64,000 nucleotides of DNA from Streptococcus mitis. Lineage in GTDB: Bacteria; Bacillota; Bacilli; Lactobacillales; Streptococcaceae. The notes below the pieces were generated by a model that saw only the letters and a program-made list of their open reading frames with translations, was not told the DNA's origin and did not search any database. Positions 55,625-64,000 of the stretch are shown piece by piece. The translations under genes and the position numbers were made by a program. The DNA is taken from NCBI RefSeq assembly GCF_946190375.1, contig NZ_CAMIAF010000011.1, positions 19,199 to 83,198 on the forward strand. The letters are read 5' to 3'. Positions within the stretch are counted from its first letter, which is position 1; every line of letters starts with the position of its first letter.

Positions 55625-56659
55625 TTAATGTACTTCGTAATGATTACTGCTGAGGTAGCGGTAAAAATCTGTCAACTTCATGGTCAAAACACGGTTGACT
55701 ACATTGACTTGGTTGATTAGCTGTTGGTAATCCAGATTGACTGGACCGATAATGGCTAGAATTCCAACTCCCCGATAAGGAATGAGGAACTTGCTACTAA
55801 TCACCGCTAGGTCAGCTAGGCAGGATTCTTGACTGTCCGCAACTCGGACATTTTGCATCTGATCTTCACGCAACCCCTCACGAATCTCCAGAGCCACCTT
55901 TTGCGGTTGATCAAAAAACTGATAGGCTGCTAGATTGGCAAAATTCAAGAGATTGACCTTGCCCGCCACCACAATGTTTTCGTTGAACATTTCCTTAAAG
56001 ATATGTTCAAAGAGATCGATAACATTGTCCGTTGTTGTAAAGTAACGCTGGATAATCTGCGGAATCTCTGTCCGAATCTTGTAGTGAATATCTAAAACGG
56101 TGTGGCCGAGGAAACGTTCCTGAATGATGCTCTTCAGCTTCAGCAAATCCTCCTGCAAGAAGTTCCTTGGAATCAGAAACTGACTGGTAACCGTTCGAGA
56201 CTCGTCTAGGGTAAATACTGCCAAGGCTGTATGTTGCCCCAAAACAACGATATCAAAGGCTGTCAAACGTTGCCTGCTAGGCTCAACATCCAGTGCTACT
56301 ACCGTACAGCCACTCAGGTCTGTCAGCAGGTTAGCAGCCTCTTGCAGAATATCCTCCAATTTGAAGAATTCCTGATCAAAGGCTTTGACAATCTCATAAA
56401 CCTCATTTTCAGCCAGTCGATCAAAATCCAGTGAGTGTTTCACATAGTACTGAAAACCAGCAACACTTGGCATCCGACCACTTGAAGTATGAGCCTTCTC
56501 AAGCAAACCTTGCTTTTCTAGAGCCGCCATGTCATTACGAATGGTTGCACTGCTAGAGTTAATAGACTCTTGCAAGGCTTTGGATCCGACAGGTTCGTGC
56601 GTTTTGGTAAAGATGTCAATGATTAGATTTAAAATATCCTGCTGACGCTCTGTAACCAT
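55625..56659 (-). CDS. hrcA: Heat-inducible repressor HrcA
   Basis: 344 aa. N-terminal winged helix ([33 protein letters not shown]) and a GAF-like inserted domain. It binds CIRCE and is helped to fold by GroEL. The ATG at 56659 follows GAGGAG and gives the usual length. First gene of the operon and self-regulated through CIRCE at 56686-56712 and 56769-56795. Confidence 0.96.
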   Translation of the reverse strand: MVTERQQDILNLIIDIFTKTHEPVGSKALQESINSSSATIRNDMAALEKQGLLEKAHTSSGRMPSVAGFQYYVKHSLDFDRLAENEVYEIVKAFDQEFFKLEDILQEAANLLTDLSGCTVVALDVEPSRQRLTAFDIVVLGQHTALAVFTLDESRTVTSQFLIPRNFLQEDLLKLKSIIQERFLGHTVLDIHYKIRTEIPQIIQRYFTTTDNVIDLFEHIFKEMFNENIVVAGKVNLLNFANLAAYQFFDQPQKVALEIREGLREDQMQNVRVADSQESCLADLAVISSKFLIPYRGVGILAIIGPVNLDYQQLINQVNVVNRVLTMKLTDFYRYLSSNHYEVH

Positions 56660-56685
56660 CTCATCACTCCTCTCTGTCTGATCAA

Positions 56686-56712
56686 TTAGCACTCGATACA
56701 CTCAAGTGCTAA
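56686..56712 (-). promoter_or_regulatory. CIRCE operator 1
   Basis: TTAGCACTC-N9-AAGTGCTAA; one mismatch from the CIRCE consensus (A for the first G of the right arm). It lies between promoter and hrcA. Confidence 0.92.
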
Positions 56713-56723
56713 CTCATGATTCT

Positions 56724-56751
56724 ATTATACACCCTTAGGAGAGAATGTCAA
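56724..56751 (-). promoter_or_regulatory. hrcA operon promoter
   Basis: TTGACA (56746-56751), a 16-bp spacer and TATAAT (56724-56729); consensus sigma-A boxes between two CIRCE operators. Confidence 0.9.
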
Positions 56752-56768
56752 GATAAAAACTCAAAAAA

Positions 56769-56795
56769 TTAGCACTCTTTTACCAAGAGTGCTAA
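56769..56795 (-). promoter_or_regulatory. CIRCE operator 2
   Basis: TTAGCACTC-N9-GAGTGCTAA, a perfect CIRCE just upstream of the -35 box. Confidence 0.95.
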
Positions 56796-56819
56796 AAATC
56801 AGTCTAAAGACCTAGAACC

Positions 56820-57332
56820 TTACCTTCCATCTACTTGGTATTTCCTTTTAAGTCTTGAATAACCAAGAATTAAATAAGAAATCAGAAAAGCATATAAAAG
56901 AAAAATAACGAAGAAAGACATAGAAAGTTCTTCTTTAAATAAACTCATACAAACAACCAAACCACCTAAGAAAGTAGCTGTACAGGAACGAAGTCTAGAT
57001 CGCATAACTTCCCATCTGAGCCCCTTACTCATATAGGCTTGATCCTCTGGAAGTAAATTAGAAGACGATTTACGAAGAATCGAACAAGAACCTGCTCCTA
57101 TCAATTCCCAACCTCTATTTCTAAAATCTTGCAATTCATGCTTATATTTTTTAAGAAATCTAGAATCATAGATACAGTAGATGACATCGTCTGGTTGACA
57201 TTGGTCAAAATAGAACAAACCAAAACGACTCGTTCTATACCTCCAACCTTTCAAATGCATCTCATGTAAATATTCTTCTTCCTTATCCAAATCAACAATG
57301 GTGAAAATCCGAAATTCTACTCTGCTATTCAT
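56820..57332 (-). CDS. DUF2812 membrane protein
   Basis: 170 aa. The N-terminal cytoplasmic DUF2812 pattern (FRIFTIVDLDKEEEYLHEMH, GWRYRT) is followed by two C-terminal membrane segments (about 115-155). It is related to the 192-aa protein upstream, so the pair probably arose by duplication. Part of a PadR-DUF2812-DUF2812 cluster; role unknown. Confidence 0.75.
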   Translation of the reverse strand: MNSRVEFRIFTIVDLDKEEEYLHEMHLKGWRYRTSRFGLFYFDQCQPDDVIYCIYDSRFLKKYKHELQDFRNRGWELIGAGSCSILRKSSSNLLPEDQAYMSKGLRWEVMRSRLRSCTATFLGGLVVCMSLFKEELSMSFFVIFLLYAFLISYLILGYSRLKRKYQVDGR

Positions 57333-57366
57333 TATCTTACCCCAAAATTAGAAAACATGCCTGGTG

Positions 57367-57945
57367 TTATTTATTAGATAATTCTTTCCACTTTTGACTC
57401 AATCTCCAAAAAATATAAGAAATCTGAATCGCATGGACTATCAATAAAACACCATCTATTATAACAATCAAAAACATTTCCCAACTGAAAGAACTACCTC
57501 CAGTGACAAACTTTGTGAAAACCGGTAGTAGAGCTAAAAAGAGAAGCAAAATAGGAAGCATCCGCCTCGTTAAAATCCGTTTCACCATAGCTAACTTCCC
57601 AGCCGCGTCATTATAAATTTCAAACTCGGCATCCGACTCAATTCCAGAATGAAGTTTTCTAAAGTAGGAAAAACCATTAAAGTCTGTAATATACTCCCAG
57701 CCACAGTCTTTAAATAATTGTAAATAGGAGGCTCTCTCTGATTTGTTCATAGGATAAAAGTCCAACTGATAAGACACCTGCTCCGGTTGGCACTTTTCAA
57801 AAGTATACTTAACCGCAACTACTAAGTTAGAGTAGGTCACTTCCTTGAGTTGCCAGCCCTCAGCATGCATTTTTCTAAGATATAAAGCCTCTCTATCATA
57901 ATCCGCAATGGTAGCAATTCTATAAACAACCTTCTTTTCCATCAT
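57367..57945 (-). CDS. DUF2812 membrane protein
   Basis: 192 aa. DUF2812 N-terminus (YRIATIADYDREALYLRKMHAEGWQL) and two C-terminal membrane segments. The ATG overlaps the padR stop codon. A second ATG one codon on is better spaced from GGAGG. DUF2812 proteins are commonly paired with PadR repressors and may be membrane-stress sensors. Confidence 0.78.
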   Translation of the reverse strand: MMEKKVVYRIATIADYDREALYLRKMHAEGWQLKEVTYSNLVVAVKYTFEKCQPEQVSYQLDFYPMNKSERASYLQLFKDCGWEYITDFNGFSYFRKLHSGIESDAEFEIYNDAAGKLAMVKRILTRRMLPILLLFLALLPVFTKFVTGGSSFSWEMFLIVIIDGVLLIVHAIQISYIFWRLSQKWKELSNK

Positions 57946-58262
57946 CCTTCCTCCCGACTGTTTCTATAGAGCCGTTCAATACGTTTCAATTCAATATCTA
58001 AGACTTTTCGTCCCAAGTCTGTAATCTGATAGATTTTACGCTTTTCCTCTTCGCGGACAAAGGAAATCAAACCATCCTTTTCCATCTTTGACAAGGTTCC
58101 ATACATAGTTCCAGGACTAATCAAGATTTGCGAATCTGTAATCTCCTTGACCTTTTGCGTAATACTATAACCATGACGTTCTTTTTGCAGACAGAACAAG
58201 ATATAAAAACCCGTTTCCGTCATCGGAAGATAAACACGACGAATCTTATCCGGTAATTCCAT
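57942..58262 (-). CDS. PadR family transcriptional regulator
   Basis: 106 aa winged-helix protein: FYILFCLQKERHGYSITQKV and LISPGTMYGTLSKMEKDGLI, then the wing. It heads the operon with two DUF2812 genes. Repeats ATATCGCACCTCG and ATATCACACCTCG lie at 58288-58325, just upstream, and are probable self-operators. Confidence 0.9.
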   Translation of the reverse strand: MELPDKIRRVYLPMTETGFYILFCLQKERHGYSITQKVKEITDSQILISPGTMYGTLSKMEKDGLISFVREEEKRKIYQITDLGRKVLDIELKRIERLYRNSREEG

Positions 58263-58341
58263 TTATATCCACCTCCTATTTAGTTCGATATATCGCACCT
58301 CGTTATATAAAACATATCACACCTCGATATAAAACACAAGA

Positions 58342-58372
58342 AAAAAGACTACCCTCAGGCAATCTTTCCTCT
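58342..58372 (-). terminator. Probable glnA terminator
   Basis: An imperfect stem (AAGATTGCC / GGGTAGTCTT) is followed by TTTTTTC on the minus strand, directly after the glnA stop. Confidence 0.55.
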
Positions 58373-58375
58373 ATA

Positions 58376-59722
58376 TTAGTAAAGATCTAAATAGTTATCA
58401 ATTTCCCATTGTGAAACGAAGGTTGCATAACTTGCCCATTCGATTCGTTTGGCTTCAAGGAAGCTAGTATAGATGTGTTCTCCGAGAGCTGCTCTGACAA
58501 CCTCATCCTCTGTTAAAGCCTTCAAAGCGTTGTGAAGAGTTGATGGAAGGTCTGTAATACCAGCTTCCTTACGCTCTTCTGCTGTCATGATGTAGATATT
58601 TTCTTCGATAGGAGCTGGTGCTTCGATTTTATTTTCAATACCATGCAAACCGACTTCCAAAAGAACCGCCATAGCGATGTATGGGTTTGCCATTGGGTCC
58701 ACTGAACGCAACTCTAGACGAGTTCCCATGCCACGTGAAGCAGGCACGCGCACAAGTGGCGAACGGTTACGGCCAGCCCAAGCAATATAAACAGGCGCTT
58801 CATAGCCTGGAACCAAACGTTTGTATGAGTTAACCGTTGGGTTCATGATAGCAGTATAGTTGTAGGCATGTTTGATCAAACCACCAAGGAAATGGTAGGC
58901 CGTTTCAGACAACTGCATTCCTTTTGGATCATTTGGATCAAAGAAGGCATTGTTTCCTTCTGCATCAAACAAGGACATATTACAGTGCATACCTGATCCA
59001 GCAATACCAAATTTTGGTTTAGCCATAAAGGTTGCGTAAAGCCCATGTTTGCGAGCAATGGTTTTAACAACGAGTTTAAAGATTTGAATCTTATCACAAG
59101 CACGGAGGACTTCATCGTACTTAAAATCAATTTCGTGTTGTCCAACCGCAACCTCGTGGTGACTGGCTTCTACTTCAAATCCCATTTTGGTCAAGACATT
59201 GACAATCTCACGACGTGTATTGTCCGCAAGATCAGTAGGCGCCAAATCAAAGTAGCCTCCCTTGTCATTTACTTCAAGCGTTGGGTCACCATTTTCATCC
59301 AACTTAAATAGGAAGAATTCTGGTTCTGGTCCAAGGTTGAAAGATTTGAATCCTACTTCTTCCATGTGACGAAGAGCTCGTTTCAAATTGCCACGAGGGT
59401 CACCTGCAAATGGTTCACCTTCTGTTGTATAGACATCACAGATTAAACCTGCAACACTTCCATTTTCATCTCCCCAAGGGAAGACTGTCCATGTATCCAA
59501 GTCAGGGTACAAGTACATATCCGACTCATTGATACGTACAAAACCTTCGATAGAAGATCCATCAAACATAGCCTTGTTTGACAAGACTTTATCTAACTGT
59601 TCATCTGTAGCAGGAATTTCGACGTTCTTCATAGTCCCCAAAATATCTGAGAACATGAGACGGATAAAGGTAACATTTTTTTCCTTGACTTCACGACGAA
59701 TATCTGCAGCTGTGATTGGCAT
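58376..59722 (-). CDS. glnA: Glutamine synthetase, type I
   Basis: 448 aa. It makes glutamine from glutamate, ammonia and ATP. Motifs: [45 protein letters not shown] and [12 protein letters not shown]-alpha length, with no adenylylation-site Tyr loop. Second gene of the glnRA operon and repressed by GlnR. Confidence 0.97.
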   Translation of the reverse strand: MPITAADIRREVKEKNVTFIRLMFSDILGTMKNVEIPATDEQLDKVLSNKAMFDGSSIEGFVRINESDMYLYPDLDTWTVFPWGDENGSVAGLICDVYTTEGEPFAGDPRGNLKRALRHMEEVGFKSFNLGPEPEFFLFKLDENGDPTLEVNDKGGYFDLAPTDLADNTRREIVNVLTKMGFEVEASHHEVAVGQHEIDFKYDEVLRACDKIQIFKLVVKTIARKHGLYATFMAKPKFGIAGSGMHCNMSLFDAEGNNAFFDPNDPKGMQLSETAYHFLGGLIKHAYNYTAIMNPTVNSYKRLVPGYEAPVYIAWAGRNRSPLVRVPASRGMGTRLELRSVDPMANPYIAMAVLLEVGLHGIENKIEAPAPIEENIYIMTAEERKEAGITDLPSTLHNALKALTEDEVVRAALGEHIYTSFLEAKRIEWASYATFVSQWEIDNYLDLY

Positions 59723-59758
59723 GAGTTTTCTCCTTAATGTATGACTACTTGCGGTTGC

Positions 59759-60115
59759 CTAACCGCGACCAAAAGGTGACCGTACTGAAGCAAAGCGACC
59801 CTGTTGGAGGAGTTCATTGTGAAGTGCACGACGCACCTCAGTCTGACTCACCGCTTTCTTGGATTTCGCTTCACGTTCAGCATATTTTTTCTTAATGGCA
59901 GCGATATTATAACCTTCAGAGATATAATCTTTGATTTCAAGCAGACGATCCATGTCATTCAAGGAATACATGCGACGGTTCCCTTCGTTTCGATCAGGCT
60001 TAATCAACTCTTGATCTTCATAATAACGAATCTGACGCGCCGATAGATCGGTCAACTTCATAACACTGCCGATAGGAAAAACAGCCATATTTCGGCGAAA
60101 TTCTTTTTCCTTCAT
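59759..60115 (-). CDS. glnR: Nitrogen regulator GlnR
   Basis: 118 aa MerR-family repressor: MKLTDLSARQIRYYEDQELI forms the HTH, and the C-terminal tail senses feedback-inhibited glutamine synthetase. First gene of glnRA, with a GlnR box just upstream of its promoter. Confidence 0.96.
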   Translation of the reverse strand: MKEKEFRRNMAVFPIGSVMKLTDLSARQIRYYEDQELIKPDRNEGNRRMYSLNDMDRLLEIKDYISEGYNIAAIKKKYAEREAKSKKAVSQTEVRRALHNELLQQGRFASVRSPFGRG

Positions 60116-60138
60116 TTACAATTTCCTTCTTTCTGTCT

Positions 60139-60191
60139 ATTATAGTCTAAAAAAAGACAAACGTCAATTAATAATGTTATAAAATGTAACA
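60139..60191 (-). promoter_or_regulatory. glnRA promoter with GlnR box
   Basis: TTGACG (60162-60167) and TATAAT (60139-60144) are 17 bp apart. TGTTATAAAATGTAACA (60175-60191) fits the GlnR consensus TGTNAN7TNACA exactly and touches the stop codon of the upstream gene. Confidence 0.9.
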
Positions 60192-60719
60192 TTATTTTTC
60201 TTTTTTCTCTAAAAAGAGCCGAATACGATCAATATCGTAATTTACGAGAATTGCGACAAAAACTCCCATGAAAGTTTCTGATACACGCGCAAACACGTAC
60301 AAAATTGTTTCCCCACTCGGAATCGATAGGGTAATGATTAACATAGCTGCTACACCACCAATAACCCCTGCTTTATTATTCATGGCTACATTTGTCATAA
60401 TGGTTAACATGGTGCAGATTGGAACAACTACCAAGGTCACCCAAAAAGCCTCGTGGAAAAAGGTATTTAATAGGAAGAAGACCAATGCATAGAGGCCACC
60501 GATACTATTTCCTAGAATACGCGAAGTCCCAAAATGGACACTCTTATCAAAACTCTCCCTCAGACTAAAAACCGCTGTTAAAGCACCGATTTGAAGACCT
60601 TTCCAGCCAAAAAAGCCAAAAATCAAGAGAACTAGAAAAACAGCAATACCTGTTTTAAAGGTTCGCATACCAAGTTTGAACTGGGATTTATCGAATTTAT
60701 ATTTTTTAAAATAACTCAT
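60192..60719 (-). CDS. FUSC/aromatic-acid-exporter-like membrane protein
   Basis: 175 aa with four or five membrane segments (GIAVFLVLLIFGFFGWKGL, SIGGLYALVFFLLNTFF, VTLVVVPICTMLTIMTNVAM, GVIGGVAAMLIITLSI). It matches the short DUF939/ArAE_1-type proteins found between pgk and glnR in this group. Transport role inferred from family only. Confidence 0.75.
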   Translation of the reverse strand: MSYFKKYKFDKSQFKLGMRTFKTGIAVFLVLLIFGFFGWKGLQIGALTAVFSLRESFDKSVHFGTSRILGNSIGGLYALVFFLLNTFFHEAFWVTLVVVPICTMLTIMTNVAMNNKAGVIGGVAAMLIITLSIPSGETILYVFARVSETFMGVFVAILVNYDIDRIRLFLEKKEK

Positions 60720-60802
60720 AATCTCAACTTTCTATTTCCATTTTATCATAAATTGGCTGATTTTATGAGCAATAGTTGAGAGGAAGCGTTTTTATTTTAA
60801 GC

Positions 60803-60833
60803 AAAAGAAAAGAGGAACTTTCATCCCTCTCTT
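60803..60833 (-). terminator. pgk terminator
   Basis: The stem GAAGAGAGG / CCTCTTTTC (one G-T pair) is followed by TTTTG on the minus strand, 20 bp past pgk. Confidence 0.75.
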
Positions 60834-60854
60834 CTTTGATTTAGTTATAAAATC

Positions 60855-62051
60855 TTATTTTTCTGTCAAGGCTGCAAGTCCTGGAAGAACTTTACCTTCG
60901 AGAAGTTCCATTGATGCTCCACCACCCGTACTAATCCATGAGAACTTGTCTGCACGGCCAAGGTTAATCGCTGCGGCAGCTGAGTCACCACCACCAATGA
61001 TTGATTTAACTCCTGGTTGTTTCACGATAGCGTCCATCACACCGATTGTACCAGCTTGGAAATCTGGGTTTTCAAATACACCCATAGGTCCGTTCCATAC
61101 AACTGTTTTCGCACCAGTCAAAGCTTCGTCAAATTTAGCGATAGATTTTGGACCGATGTCCAAACCAAGGAAGCCTGGATCCACTGCTTCACCTTCAGTG
61201 TCTTTCACTTCAGTGTAGTCCGCAAATGCGTTTGCTTCTTTTGAGTCAACTGGCAAGATCAATTTGCCGTTTGCTTTTTCAAGAAGAGCTTTCGCAACAT
61301 CCAATTTGTCTTCTTCTACAAGTGAGTTACCGATTTCGATACCTTGTGCTTTGTAGAATGTGTAAGTCATACCACCACCGATAAGGACTTTATCAGCTTT
61401 TTCAAGCAAGTTTTCGATAACACCGATCTTGTCTGAAACTTTTGAACCACCAAGGATAGCCACAAATGGACGTTCTGGAGTTTCAACTGCTTCTTGGATG
61501 TAGGCAATTTCGTTTTCAAGAAGGAAACCAGCAACTGCTTTTTCAACGTTTGCTGAGATACCAACGTTAGATGCGTGTGCACGGTGAGCTGTACCGAACG
61601 CATCGTTTACGAAGATACCATCTCCAAGTGATGCCCAATATTTACCAAGTTCAGGATCGTTTTTAGATTCTTTCTTGCCGTCAACATCTTCGTAACGAGT
61701 GTTTTCAACCAAAAGAACTTGTCCATCTTCAAGAGCGTTGATTGCCGCTTCCAATTCAGCACCACGAGTGACACCTGGGAACACAACATCTTGACCAAGT
61801 TTTGCTGCCAAGTCTGCTGCTACAGGAGCAAGTGATTTTCCAGCTTTATCAGCTTCTTCTTTCACACGTCCAAGGTGAGAGAAAAGAATTGCACGTCCAC
61901 CTTGTTCGATGATGTACTTAATAGTTGGAAGAGCTGCTGTGATACGGTTGTCGTTAGTGATTACGCCATCTTTCAATGGTACATTGAAGTCAACACGAAC
62001 GAGGACTTTTTTACCTTTCAAGTCAACGTCTTTAACAGTAAGTTTTGCCAT
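60855..62051 (-). CDS. pgk: Phosphoglycerate kinase
   Basis: 398 aa. It transfers phosphate from 1,3-bisphosphoglycerate to ADP in glycolysis. Motifs: [36 protein letters not shown] and the nucleotide-binding [10 protein letters not shown]. Full length, with an extended -10 (TGATATAAT) at 62088-62096. Confidence 0.98.
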   Translation of the reverse strand: MAKLTVKDVDLKGKKVLVRVDFNVPLKDGVITNDNRITAALPTIKYIIEQGGRAILFSHLGRVKEEADKAGKSLAPVAADLAAKLGQDVVFPGVTRGAELEAAINALEDGQVLLVENTRYEDVDGKKESKNDPELGKYWASLGDGIFVNDAFGTAHRAHASNVGISANVEKAVAGFLLENEIAYIQEAVETPERPFVAILGGSKVSDKIGVIENLLEKADKVLIGGGMTYTFYKAQGIEIGNSLVEEDKLDVAKALLEKANGKLILPVDSKEANAFADYTEVKDTEGEAVDPGFLGLDIGPKSIAKFDEALTGAKTVVWNGPMGVFENPDFQAGTIGVMDAIVKQPGVKSIIGGGDSAAAAINLGRADKFSWISTGGGASMELLEGKVLPGLAALTEK

Positions 62052-62087
62052 GTTACAAAAACCCCTTTATTTATTTTATTCGAAACT

Positions 62088-62096
62088 ATTATATCA
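62088..62096 (-). promoter_or_regulatory. pgk extended -10 promoter
   Basis: TGATATAAT on the minus strand, about 37 bp before the pgk start; no clear -35 box. Confidence 0.5.
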
Positions 62097-62218
62097 CACT
62101 TTGGAAATATAAGGAAAGATTTCACAAGATTTTTCGATATTTAATCTTTGTGGCATGCTAGAGTATATTATTTTTGCTTTTTCTAACGAATTTTCTTTCT
62201 AAAATCTTAGCTTAACAC

Positions 62219-62247
62219 TTGTTAGATTTACTTTTATCCTTTAAAAT
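62219..62247 (+). promoter_or_regulatory. Promoter of the Na/Pi transporter gene
   Basis: TTGTTA and TAAAAT are separated by 17 bp, about 45 bp before the start codon. Confidence 0.6.
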
Positions 62248-62290
62248 AGAATAGGAGAAATTCCGTTATTATTTTTCGGAGGAAAAAGAA

Positions 62291-63922
62291 ATGTCCATTA
62301 ATTGGCAGGAAATTTTATTTCACTTTTTAGGTGGTCTGGGACTATTCTTATATAGTATCAAGACCATGGGAGACGGTTTGCAACAAGCTGCTGGAGATCG
62401 CCTTCGTTTTTACATTGACAAGTACACTAGCAATCCCTTTTTAGGTGTTTTAGTCGGAATTGTCGTGACTGCCCTGATTCAGTCAAGTACAGGGGTTACA
62501 GTTATCACGGTTGGACTGGTCAGCGCTAGTCTTCTCACTCTTAGACAGGCTATCGGAATTATCATGGGAGCCAACATCGGAACCACCGTTACTTCCTTTA
62601 TCATCGGTTTCAAGCTTGGTGAGTATGCTTTACCCCTGATTTTCCTTGGAACCATGTTCCTCTTCTTTACCAAAAATAGAACAGCAAACAATATCGGGCG
62701 CATCCTGTTTGGTGTAGGGGGAATCTTCTATGCTCTAAACCTCATCAGTGCCGGTATGAGTCCTCTTAAAGATTTACCACAATTCAAGGAATACATGGTA
62801 ACCTTGGGACAAAATCCTGTGTTGGGAGTTTTTGCCGGTGCAGTGATTACCGTCCTCATCCAAGCTTCTTCTGCGACAATCGGGATTTTGCAAGGTCTCT
62901 ATGCAGGTGGATTCCTTGACCTTAAAGGTTCGCTACCTGTTCTCTTCGGTGATAATATCGGGACAACCCTAACAGTTATCATCGCGGCAGCTGGAGCCAA
63001 TGTCTCTGCGAAACGCGTTGCTGCAACCCACGTTACCTTTAACGTTTTAGGAACCATTCTTTGCTTAATCTTATTAGGCCCATTTACGTCTATGATTGAG
63101 TACTTCCAGGCACTCCTTCACCTCTCACCTGAGATGACCATTGCCTTTTCTCACGGTGCCTTTAACGTAAGTAACACCATTGTACAATTTCCATTCATCG
63201 GAGCCTTGGCCTACTTTGTAACCAAGCTCATTCCTGGTGAAGACGAAGTTGTCAAGTACGAGCCACTGTATCTTGATGAGCATTTGATTAAACAAGCTCC
63301 ATCAATCGCTCTCGGAAATGCGAAGAAAGAACTCCTTCACTTGGGAAATTATGCTTCCAAAGCCTTTGACCTTTCATACAACTACATCATTGACCTCAAT
63401 GAAAAGGTTGCTGAAAAAGGCCACAAGACGGAAGAAGCCATCAATACCATTGATGAAAAATTGACTCGTTACCTGATTACTCTTTCAAGCGAGGCCCTTA
63501 GCCAGAAAGAAAGTGAAGTGCTCACCAACATCCTGGATTCATCCCGTGATTTGGAACGGATTGGGGACCACGCAGAAGCTCTAATCAATCTGACCGACTA
63601 TCTTCAACGTAAAAATGTTGAGTTCTCTGAAGCTGCTTTGCAGGAATTAGCTGATATCTATCAAAAGACCACTGGCTTTATCAAGGATGCCCTTGACAGC
63701 GTGGAAAACAATGATATTGAAAAAGCTCAAAGTCTGATTGAACGCCATAAAGAAATCAACAATATGGAACGTGTTCTCAGAAAGACCCACATCAAACGCC
63801 TCAACAAGGGCGAGTGTTCAACGCAAGCTGGGGTCAACTTTATCGATATTGTTTCCCACTACACTCGAGTGTCTGACCACGCTATGAATCTAGCTGAAAA
63901 GGTCATCGCTGAACAAATCTAA
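62291..63922 (+). CDS. Na/Pi cotransporter family protein
   Basis: 543 aa. Two inverted Na/Pi-cotransporter repeats carry the QSST signatures (TALIQSSTGVTVITVG and TVLIQASSATIGIL). A C-terminal PhoU-like helical domain (about 340-540) completes it. It should import or export phosphate coupled to sodium. GGAGGAAA precedes the ATG. Confidence 0.93.
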   Translation: MSINWQEILFHFLGGLGLFLYSIKTMGDGLQQAAGDRLRFYIDKYTSNPFLGVLVGIVVTALIQSSTGVTVITVGLVSASLLTLRQAIGIIMGANIGTTVTSFIIGFKLGEYALPLIFLGTMFLFFTKNRTANNIGRILFGVGGIFYALNLISAGMSPLKDLPQFKEYMVTLGQNPVLGVFAGAVITVLIQASSATIGILQGLYAGGFLDLKGSLPVLFGDNIGTTLTVIIAAAGANVSAKRVAATHVTFNVLGTILCLILLGPFTSMIEYFQALLHLSPEMTIAFSHGAFNVSNTIVQFPFIGALAYFVTKLIPGEDEVVKYEPLYLDEHLIKQAPSIALGNAKKELLHLGNYASKAFDLSYNYIIDLNEKVAEKGHKTEEAINTIDEKLTRYLITLSSEALSQKESEVLTNILDSSRDLERIGDHAEALINLTDYLQRKNVEFSEAALQELADIYQKTTGFIKDALDSVENNDIEKAQSLIERHKEINNMERVLRKTHIKRLNKGECSTQAGVNFIDIVSHYTRVSDHAMNLAEKVIAEQI

Positions 63923-64000
63923 TACTCTTCGAAAATCAAATTCAAACCACGTCAACGTCGCCTTGCCGTACTCAAGTACAGCCTGCGGCTAGTTTCCTAG
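63922..64000 (+). repeat. BOX element, cut by the window end
   Basis: Begins ATACTCTTCGAAAATC and contains AACGTCGCCTTGCCGTA and CAGCCTGCGGCTAGTTTCC, directly overlapping the transporter stop codon. It continues past the window. Confidence 0.88.

Overview
The window is chromosome from a mitis-group Streptococcus (S. mitis / S. oralis / S. pneumoniae-like). The basis is low GC, BOX repeats, a complete blp bacteriocin locus and close matches to remembered pneumococcal proteins (RpoE delta with a TTG start, CcrZ, TrmB, GlnR). Almost everything is on the minus strand, so the text below reads right to left in the direction of transcription. No rRNA, tRNA or CRISPR array was seen.

Housekeeping backbone: a Na/Pi cotransporter (62.3-63.9 kb, plus strand), pgk, a FUSC-like membrane protein, glnR-glnA, a PadR/DUF2812 operon, and the heat-shock operon hrcA-grpE-dnaK-(DJ-1-like)-dnaJ with two CIRCE operators. 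Then come a HIT protein, ecsAB and the blp region (33.9-47.8 kb), followed by ccrZ-trmB, rimP-nusA-rnpM-ylxQ-infB-rbfA, valS and rpoE.

The blp locus looks intact: transporter genes blpA-blpB, pheromone gene blpC, regulators blpS-blpR-blpH, blpT, and five pheromone-type promoters driving small operons. These operons encode three clear double-glycine bacteriocin-like peptides with unusual mature parts, several small membrane (immunity-like) proteins, two CPBP proteases, and an LPXTG-anchored thioredoxin-like protein. Seven copies of one direct-repeat operator, each about 27 bp from a -10 box, tie the regulon together.

Two regions are accessory. (1) 0.1-9.3 kb is part of an integrated conjugative or plasmid-derived element abutting the rpoE terminator. 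It has an ISLre2-type transposase, a large multi-pass conjugation membrane protein, a lipoprotein, ribbon-helix-helix-like proteins, and a replication initiator that resembles the Inc18 (pAMbeta1/pIP501/pSM19035) Rep proteins along its length. (2) 10.4-20.4 kb is a variable stretch around valS. An AT-rich ATPase plus PD-(D/E)xK-like nuclease gene pair, a candidate two-gene defence system, lies between valS and rpoE. Upstream of valS, a valine-type T-box leader now precedes a flavin reductase, a broken acetyltransferase, a membrane protein, a decayed valS/acetyltransferase fusion relic, a helix-hairpin-helix protein and a RhuM-family gene before reaching valS. The relic implies a past tandem duplication of the acetyltransferase-valS segment, later used as an insertion site.
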